Source: Planctomycetaceae bacterium (GTDB taxonomy: Bacteria; Planctomycetota; Planctomycetia; Pirellulales; Lacipirellulaceae). Taken from it: a stretch of 64,000 bases of DNA. Made by a program: the position numbers and the translations under genes. Where the stretch lies: contig QIKP01000039.1 of the NCBI GenBank assembly GCA_003233055.1, positions 1 to 64,000 of the forward strand. The letters run 5' to 3'. The notes under the pieces were generated by a model. It had not been told where the DNA came from and ran no database searches. It worked only from the letters and a program-made list of their open reading frames with translations. Positions 58,621 to 64,000 of this stretch are shown here, piece after piece. Each line of letters begins with the position of its first letter. The first letter of the stretch is position 1.

Positions 58621-59415
58621 TTACACCGCAATAGGAGCGGGGATGCGGGGATGGGGATCGTAGCCGTTGAGCTGAAAATGTTCGTAACGGAAATCGAAGA
58701 GCGACTTGACCGATGCGTCGAGCTGCATCGTTGGGAGGGGGTGCGGGTCGCGGGCGAGCTGGGTGCGGGCTTGCTCGATATGGTTTTCGTAGAGGTGGGC
58801 ATCGCCAAGGGTGTGGATCAATTCGCCACACGCCAGGCCGGTCACTTGGGCGATCATCATCGTCAGTAGCGCATAAGAGGCGATGTTGAAGGGGACGCCG
58901 AGAAACACATCCGCACTACGCTGATACAATTGGCACGACAGCTTTCCATCCGCCACGTAGAACTGAAACAGCAAGTGGCAAGGAGGAAGCGCCATCTTCG
59001 GCAAGTCGGCCGGGTTCCAGGCGGTGACGATCAGCCGACGGGAATCAGGATTCGTCCGTATCTGCTCGACCACGCCGGCCATCTGGTCGATCACGCGCCC
59101 ATCCCCACACTCCCAAGCCCGCCACTGCCGACCGTAGACTGGCCCCAGTTCGCCATCGTCGCCCGCCCATTCGTCCCAAATCGTCACCCCGTTTTCGTTC
59201 AGTCCCCGCACATTCGTATCGCCGGCCAGAAACCAAAGTAGCTCGTGAAGAATCGACCGCGTGTGGACTTTCTTGGTGGTCACCAGCGGAAACCCCCTCT
59301 CCAAATCAAACCGCATCTGATGTCCAAACAGACTCCGAGTCCCCGTACCGGTCCGGTCGGCTTTGGGGGTTCCCTCTTCGAGAACGCGGCGGAGGAGTTG
59401 TAGGTACTGTTGCAT
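58621..59415 (-). CDS. thyA: Thymidylate synthase
   Basis: Methylates dUMP to dTMP with methylenetetrahydrofolate and produces dihydrofolate, which the neighbouring folA recycles. The 264-residue protein has the same length as the E. coli enzyme. The catalytic Cys146 lies in [12 protein letters not shown]. Also visible are [64 protein letters not shown] and [22 protein letters not shown] at 59415 has no clear ribosome site. It is followed by folA (gap 83 bp) and preceded by a small gene at 22 bp, so the three probably share one transcript. Confidence 0.96.
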   Translation of the reverse strand: MQQYLQLLRRVLEEGTPKADRTGTGTRSLFGHQMRFDLERGFPLVTTKKVHTRSILHELLWFLAGDTNVRGLNENGVTIWDEWAGDDGELGPVYGRQWRAWECGDGRVIDQMAGVVEQIRTNPDSRRLIVTAWNPADLPKMALPPCHLLFQFYVADGKLSCQLYQRSADVFLGVPFNIASYALLTMMIAQVTGLACGELIHTLGDAHLYENHIEQARTQLARDPHPLPTMQLDASVKSLFDFRYEHFQLNGYDPHPRIPAPIAV

Positions 59416-59437
59416 GGTGCGGGCGTCCCGTTGCCTT

Positions 59438-59701
59438 TTAGCTTTTCGCGAGCAGTTCTTCGACTAATTTTGCGAGCATCGCCGGGTCGTCCTGTTGGCG
59501 TAGGTAGTCAATGCGGTCTTGCTTGAGGCCAAGCTTTTCGAGGGCACCGATGATGTACTTCCACTGCTTCTCGCGACCTTTTCCCTCGGCGAGGTAAAGC
59601 TCCGTCACGAGTTCGCTTAGCCTCTGGAGCGAGACCGCTTCGCGATTGTCGTAGTAGCCCTTGATGATCTTCTGCTGATGCTTGGAATACTGCTTTGCCA
59701 T
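59438..59701 (-). CDS. Small helical protein upstream of thyA
   Basis: 87 residues, mostly helical and charged ([87 protein letters not shown]). I recall similar unnamed proteins in planctomycetes but know no function. The codon pattern and the tight 22-bp gap to thyA support a real gene. No signal or metal motif is seen. By position it may be linked to nucleotide or folate metabolism, but this is only a context argument. Confidence 0.8.
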   Translation of the reverse strand: MAKQYSKHQQKIIKGYYDNREAVSLQRLSELVTELYLAEGKGREKQWKYIIGALEKLGLKQDRIDYLRQQDDPAMLAKLVEELLAKS

Positions 59702-59880
59702 GGATTGATTCGAGTATGCGGGATTCGCGGGAAAACCATGAGTTTATCCGCCTCAGCAGGAGCGGGGAAGTGGGATGCGGGATTTGACACCTTGCGCTCG
59801 TGCCAGGATGCTAGGGGAGGTGGCGAGTGGCCCTGCATTCTCCCCCATCCCCCAGATTCCTCCCGCGAAACATTCCTCCC

Positions 59881-60204
59881 ATGAAACAGATCATTGCTAT
59901 CGTCAAACCTTTTCTTGTCGAGAAGATTCTCGACCATCTCCGTCGTGCGCCGCTCGAAGCGGTGGAAGTCGCGGAGGTCAAGGGCTTCGGCAAACAGAAA
60001 AGTTATCTCGACCATTACACCGACAGCGAATACACGCACGCCTTCTTGCCAAAAGTAGAAATCACGCTGTGGGTCGACGATGCCCGGGCCGACGAGGTGG
60101 TTAGCAAAGTGGTCGAGGTCGCTCGCACCGGTCGAATGGGAGACGGAAAAATAATGGTCTTGCCAGCCGAGTCGTACGAACGGGTGATTTCGATCGACCC
60201 GTAG
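59881..60204 (+). CDS. Second PII-family protein
   Basis: About 107 residues from ATG 59881 (MKQIIAIVKPFLVEKILDHLRRAPLEAVEVAEVKGFGKQKSYLDHYTDSEYTHAFLPK). The T-loop keeps Tyr51 (SEYT), which means GlnD could modify it. The nucleotide-loop glycines (TGRMGDGKIMVLPAESYERV) are conserved. The C-terminal tail is shorter than in GlnB and lacks the RTGE motif. The ORF-track start at 59827 adds a non-conserved lead. It is divergent from the small gene before thyA and convergent with glnE. Together with glnB it gives two PII paralogues in this region; they may differ in partner choice. Confidence 0.9.
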   Translation: MKQIIAIVKPFLVEKILDHLRRAPLEAVEVAEVKGFGKQKSYLDHYTDSEYTHAFLPKVEITLWVDDARADEVVSKVVEVARTGRMGDGKIMVLPAESYERVISIDP

Positions 60205-60297
60205 AACAGCTGGCCTCCCGGTCTCTCGAAGGGAACCATTCACGGAAGCCAAGCCGTCTGGAGCAACGCGGAGGCGCGCAAAGCAGTGCAAAGGAAT

Positions 60298-60323
60298 CCG
60301 ACGAGGCGTAGCTCGTCGGCTAG
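60298..60323. repeat. Family A palindrome (copy A10)
   Basis: CCGACGAGGCGTAGCTCGTCGGCTAG is the reverse complement of the consensus. It lies between the convergent second PII gene and glnE, where it could serve both as a transcript end. Confidence 0.85.
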
Positions 60324-60379
60324 AGGGGTAGCTGACAACAGACAACCAACCACGGCCAACATGGTTGTCGGATTTCGTT

Positions 60380-63300
60380 CTACGAACGGGCGGCGGCGTC
60401 AAATTGCTGGTCGAACCGTTTTCGCGTTTCGACAAACAAATCGAGCGCCTCTTTCTCGAGCGCCGATGCGTCGGGAGCACCCAGCAAAAAGGCCAGCTTT
60501 TCGAGTTCCTGAGAGTCGGTCGGCAACTCATGGCGACCGGTAGCGTTCATCAGGCGGATGCGGGCTTCGACGTTGCGCTGAAACCGATAGCTCCTGCTGA
60601 AAAACGCGGCATCGTCCGAGGACAAGTATCCTGCTGCATCGAGTGCATCGATCGCGGCAAGGGTACCGGGAACGCGGAGGCTCTGGTCGTCGTGGGCATA
60701 CCGGAGCTGGAGCATCTGTACCAAGAATTCCGTGTCGACGGTCCCGCCGCGTCCCCTCTTTAGATTGCGATCGCTGGCCGATTGTTCGAGGCGATGTCGC
60801 ATGGCACGAATTTCTTCCGCCTGTTCGCAAGACCACTCGGGGCCGAACGCCGCCGCGTGGACAGCCTGCATCGCGTATTTGGCAGCCTCGGGAGTCCCAT
60901 AGATGACGCGTGCCTTGCAAAGAGCCTGTCGCTCCCAGAGCTGCGCTTTTCCCGACTGGAAGTAACGAAGAAATCCATCGATTGGCACCGCGAGCGAGCC
61001 GCTCTTGCCGGTCGGTCGCAATCTCGCATCGACCTCGTAGAGCCGGCCGTAGGGACCGATACGGCTGGCCTGCTTGATGATGCGCTGGGCCAGTTCGCTG
61101 AAGTAATGGCTATGGGAGGTCCCTCCCCCTTGGTCTCCGCCATCGGTGGTTCCTTCCGCCTCGTAGAGAAATACCAAATCGAGGTCGCTGTGGTAGTTGG
61201 GCTCACGGCCCCCCAATTTCCCCAGCGCGAGGATCACCAACCCACATCGGCTTCCAGCCCGATCGGCCAGATTGAACCGAAGGCGTCCCAGCCCGCTATC
61301 GGGCGTTTCGTTGTCCGAAGGAGGGGCGATCGTCGGTTCGCCCCACTTCTTTGCGAGCTTCTCTTTTTCGTACTCGGTAATCTGCCGGAGACAGGCTTGG
61401 GCAATGTCGGCGAGGCTAACATGAGTCTGGCGGATGTCGTCTTTGCCCAAAATATCACGAACGCCGACTCGCAGATGGTGGGCATCCTTAAAGCTATGAA
61501 GGATCGGGTCGAGATCTTCCGCTCCTTGCACGAGTTCATCGAGAGCCTCCTCGACCGCCATTTGCGGAGGCAAACTATCAACGAGCAGGCTGTCCATCAG
61601 CTCATCGATCATTCCAGGATTACTCGTGAGGAGACTCGCCAAATAAGGGCAAGCCGCACAGAGCGTGACGTAAAGATGAAGCGATGGCCGGTTCGTGCGA
61701 AAAAGCTCCCACAGCGACGCCTTCCCGCCAAGCGAATCGCTCACGCGGCTCAAATTCATCAGCGTCGCGTCCGGCTCGGGGGCTTCGGAAATCGCGGTAA
61801 GCAATCCGGGGGCGATCGCCGCCAGGAAGTGTCGGCACCGGCGGGTCGACAGGTACCGAATCTTCTCTGTCGCAAGGGCCATCAAATTTTCGTACGCGGC
61901 TTGGACATTCTCAAAGGGATATTTCCCGAGGACTTCCGCAATCCTTTCTTGGCTAGGAGCGGGGTCGTTGACCAAATCGACTTCGGGCTCCGAAGTTTCC
62001 AAGTCGTCGAAAGCGTTGTGCAGGAGATGGTTCAGTATTTTTCGGTTCTGTTCGGTCCGCTCCCGATGGTCTTCCTCAAACGCCGCCAGGGCCGACTGCT
62101 CGATCGTCGGCCGGAATCCCATCCGAATGGCGACCTTCCGAAGTTCGTTCGGGTCTTCCGGCAACGTGTGCGTTTGCAAGTCGAACATGATTTGGAGGCG
62201 ATGCTCGAGCTTCCGTAAGGTGCGGTAGTTTTCCTCCAAAATCGTCCGTTCTTGGTTGCTGAGGCATCCGGCCTGCTCGAGGAGGGCGATTGCCTCGAGC
62301 GTGTTGCCGGTCCGCACTTCGGGCAGCGCGCCGCCATTGAGAAGCTGGAGGAACTGGATGACGAATTCGATATCGCGGATGCCTCCGATGCCGGTCTTCA
62401 CGTCGAGCTTGTGGCCACCGGCGCTTTGGGTCCGATTTTCGATCTGACGCTTAATGGTTCGAATGCCCGTGATATCCGCAAGCGTCAGGTAGCGGCGGTA
62501 AATCCATGGCTGGAGTTCGGCGAGCAGCGACTGCCCCAAGTGGATATCGCCGGCAATCGCTCGGGCTTTGATAAAGGCTTGCCGTTCCCAGGTACGGCCT
62601 TGCACGTCGTAGTAGGTCCGAGCGCGCGCTCGGCTGATACAGACCGGGCCGCGGGAGCCCTCGGGGCGCAGTCGAAGGTCGACGCGGTAGACGACCCCTA
62701 GGTCGGTCGGTTCGGTCAGGAGTTTGACCATGTCGCGCGAAAGCCGCTCGAAGAATTCCTGATTCGAGGTGGCCCGACGCCCGTTGGTTTGGCCCTCTCC
62801 TTCGTAGAGGAGGATCAAGTCGATGTCGCTGGAATAGTTCAACTCCAGTCCTCCCAGCTTACCCAACGCAAGGACCGTAAACTGGGCCCGCCGGTCCTCG
62901 AACTGCGGGACGCCCATTTTTTCTTCCAGGGCGCGACTGGCGAACCGAAACACGGCCTCGACCGAGGCGTCGGCGACGAACGAAATTTGCCTCGAGATGG
63001 TGGTGATCGGCTGCTCTCGGACGATGTCTCCGTAAGCAATCCGCAAGGTCTCTCGACACTTAAAGAGCCTTAGGATGGCCATCGCATCGTTCGGACGCGA
63101 AACCGAGAGGATCTCCTCGACCAGTTCTTGAACCAACAGCTCGCGCGCGACCGGCTGCCCCTCGGTCATTCGCAGCAGGTCGTACGCTTCGTTCTCCACG
63201 ACGAGAAAATCGCTCAGGTACTGGCTCGTCGAGAAGAGGGCCAGCAGCCTCGGCAAGGCTTCTGGATCGCGCTCAAACAGCGCGGTCGTGGCAAGGGGGT

Positions 63301-63541
63301 TTCGCGAAGCGACAACGAACCGCCCAAGATTGTTCCACGCCATGTCGGCGTCGGCAAGCCGAGGAGCGGCAGCGGCAAATTGTTCGCAAAGGTTCGCCAA
63401 GAGGTCGAGCGTGACCCCCGCCTCCGCCATCTTCCACAAGTTGGCGTAACTCGCACTAGAATTCTTCAGCCGAAGCGACGCCATCCATCGCGCGCCGCTG
63501 GCAGGCTGGTCGAGGTACTGACGAAGGAGTTCGGTTTTCAT
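60380..63541 (-). CDS. glnE: Glutamate-ammonia-ligase adenylyltransferase (bifunctional)
   Basis: Adds AMP to, and removes it from, glutamine synthetase in response to PII and glutamine. The 1053-residue protein holds two homologous nucleotidyltransferase halves: ALGKLGGLELNYSSDIDLILLYE (residues 226-247) in the N-terminal adenylyl-removing part and ALGKLGGREPNYHSDLDLVFLYE (about 780) in the C-terminal adenylylating part. Each is followed by a GlnD-like helical domain (KTGIGGIRDIEFVIQFLQLLNG; KRGRGGTVDTEFLVQMLQLRY). Both active sites look intact. Its target glnA is not in the window. It is probably expressed from its own promoter in the 260 bp upstream. Confidence 0.95.
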   Translation of the reverse strand: MKTELLRQYLDQPASGARWMASLRLKNSSASYANLWKMAEAGVTLDLLANLCEQFAAAAPRLADADMAWNNLGRFVVASRNPLATTALFERDPEALPRLLALFSTSQYLSDFLVVENEAYDLLRMTEGQPVARELLVQELVEEILSVSRPNDAMAILRLFKCRETLRIAYGDIVREQPITTISRQISFVADASVEAVFRFASRALEEKMGVPQFEDRRAQFTVLALGKLGGLELNYSSDIDLILLYEGEGQTNGRRATSNQEFFERLSRDMVKLLTEPTDLGVVYRVDLRLRPEGSRGPVCISRARARTYYDVQGRTWERQAFIKARAIAGDIHLGQSLLAELQPWIYRRYLTLADITGIRTIKRQIENRTQSAGGHKLDVKTGIGGIRDIEFVIQFLQLLNGGALPEVRTGNTLEAIALLEQAGCLSNQERTILEENYRTLRKLEHRLQIMFDLQTHTLPEDPNELRKVAIRMGFRPTIEQSALAAFEEDHRERTEQNRKILNHLLHNAFDDLETSEPEVDLVNDPAPSQERIAEVLGKYPFENVQAAYENLMALATEKIRYLSTRRCRHFLAAIAPGLLTAISEAPEPDATLMNLSRVSDSLGGKASLWELFRTNRPSLHLYVTLCAACPYLASLLTSNPGMIDELMDSLLVDSLPPQMAVEEALDELVQGAEDLDPILHSFKDAHHLRVGVRDILGKDDIRQTHVSLADIAQACLRQITEYEKEKLAKKWGEPTIAPPSDNETPDSGLGRLRFNLADRAGSRCGLVILALGKLGGREPNYHSDLDLVFLYEAEGTTDGGDQGGGTSHSHYFSELAQRIIKQASRIGPYGRLYEVDARLRPTGKSGSLAVPIDGFLRYFQSGKAQLWERQALCKARVIYGTPEAAKYAMQAVHAAAFGPEWSCEQAEEIRAMRHRLEQSASDRNLKRGRGGTVDTEFLVQMLQLRYAHDDQSLRVPGTLAAIDALDAAGYLSSDDAAFFSRSYRFQRNVEARIRLMNATGRHELPTDSQELEKLAFLLGAPDASALEKEALDLFVETRKRFDQQFDAAARS

Positions 63542-63645
63542 GGTTGTCGAGGGGAGTTGTTTTCGCTAAGCGATGTCCTCCAGTAGGATCGCTGCCAATG
63601 CTTCACGGGCTGTCGTAAGTGCCGTATTGCACTCAAAACGACAGC

Positions 63646-63780
63646 ATGGGCATTGTACACGAGAAAGGCCAGGAAGTGGCTGCCCGAATCTATAGGCGAA
63701 GCAAGACCGCCGCCGATGCAGAACAGATCGCCAACTCCATTGCCAACAACAGCATCGACTCCGAGCTTACAAAGCGTTAG
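63646..63780 (+). CDS. Possible small ORF of 44 residues
   Basis: Too short for the ORF track. It reads MGIVHEKGQEVAARIYRRSKTAADAEQIANSIANNSIDSELTKR and stops at 63780. Its codons look like those of neighbouring genes (many GCC, ATC, AAC, GAC), and the peptide is amphipathic and helical. No ribosome site is visible before the ATG; an in-frame GTG at 63619 is an alternative. It is divergent from glnE and convergent with the miaB-type gene. It may be real or coincidental. Confidence 0.4.
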   Translation: MGIVHEKGQEVAARIYRRSKTAADAEQIANSIANNSIDSELTKR

Positions 63781-63800
63781 CCTCGCCTATCTCGTCTACT

Positions 63801-64000
63801 TCACTCCAGCGTTACCAACTCTGCCCCCACGTGCTGCGTTACCACCGTTCCGAAGAGCGTGTGCACGTTCGCGTCGTAGATAGCGATCGGCATCGTCTGG
63901 CCAACCTGCCGGCGGTTGCCGTCGAACACCACGATCCGGTCGCACATCGTTCGGCCAATGAGCTGCACCAGCGGCCCGTTGTCCTCCGCCGATGGACTCT
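63801..64000 (-). CDS. miaB: MiaB-type tRNA methylthiotransferase, C-terminal end only
   Basis: The last 65 codons of a gene that continues beyond the right edge: SPSAEDNGPLVQLIGRTMCDRIVVFDGNRRQVGQTMPIAIYDANVHTLFGTVV...ELVTLE. This is a TRAM RNA-binding domain as found at the end of radical-SAM methylthiotransferases. The GRTMCDRIVVFDG stretch is typical of MiaB, which makes ms2i6A37 in tRNA, although RimO or MtaB cannot be fully excluded without the iron-sulfur domains. The stop (TGA) is at 63801-63803. The ORF track missed it because it is cut by the window edge. Confidence 0.75.
   Translation of the reverse strand, partial: SPSAEDNGPLVQLIGRTMCDRIVVFDGNRRQVGQTMPIAIYDANVHTLFGTVVTQHVGAELVTLE

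Noticed and set aside
60782-62218. 478-residue ORF on the plus strand
   Set aside because: It is antisense to glnE, whose two catalytic motifs are intact.

Overview
The window looks like chromosomal DNA of a planctomycete, probably near the Pirellulales. This is inferred from gene content and layout, not from any search. The evidence is a DUF4159 / MoxR / DUF58 / BatA-VWA cluster, a DUF6677 protein, an orphan formaldehyde-activating-enzyme homologue, a 2-phosphosulfolactate phosphatase homologue, an LptD-like outer-membrane protein, a lysine-rich histone-like protein, and many genes without a clear Shine-Dalgarno sequence. Genes sit on both strands in short operons, separated by intergenic regions that are unusually rich in repeats.

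Layout. 1-146 is the left end of an IS3-family element. 0.8-6 kb: rnhA, a haem-binding hybrid-type sensor kinase, priA (all minus). 6-8.8 kb: nadD, a soluble histidine kinase, a lipoprotein. 9.3 kb: tRNA-Arg(UCG). 9.7-18.2 kb: two small membrane proteins, ychF, glyQS, comB, menG/ubiE, ubiX, a DEAD-box helicase and an H1-like protein. 18.9-27.8 kb: inositol-phosphate synthase, aspartate aminotransferase, glycogen synthase, diacylglycerol kinase, LptD-like protein, Fae homologue. 28.3-40.9 kb: a block of DUF4159, MoxR, DUF58, BatA-like and VWA/GATase-like proteins, then two membrane-associated GTPases. 41-46 kb: LarB, an ExeA-like ATPase, a CpaE/ParA-like ATPase, a membrane partner, a spermidine-synthase-like protein. 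46.8-51.4 kb: amtB-glnB-glnD. 51.6-58 kb: PduO adenosyltransferase, HD-GYP protein, an HlyD-like/toroid-protein pair, an unknown protein. 58-63.5 kb: a small protein, thyA, folA, a second PII, glnE; the end of a miaB-type gene runs off the right edge.

Nitrogen control is the clearest shared theme. AmtB, two PII proteins that both keep Tyr51, the PII uridylyltransferase GlnD and the glutamine-synthetase adenylyltransferase GlnE all lie within 17 kb, without glnA. A second theme is the MoxR-VWA block, which probably assembles or inspects envelope complexes.

The least ordinary part is between the genes. At least five families of palindromic or inverted-repeat elements recur there: (A) TAGCCGACGAGCTACGCCTCGTCGG, about ten copies; (B) CCGCCACGCGGTCCG; (C) ATTAGCG/GATTAG hairpins; (D) AACCACGAATCG...CGATTCGTGGTT elements with GTTCACGAGTCG ends; (E) an AGAACTGCAAAGTC...GACTTTGAAAGCGTCCT element whose two complete copies are each flanked by a short perfect direct repeat; plus (F) a 24-bp GTAGG..AGGCT..AGCCTGAC unit. 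Some are nested in one another, one supplies the stop codon of folA, and one forms a perfect 22-bp hairpin just before a GTPase start. Two heptamer tandem arrays also sit at gene borders. These repeats are the best candidates for something undescribed. No CRISPR array, rRNA, phage or recognisable defence system was seen.
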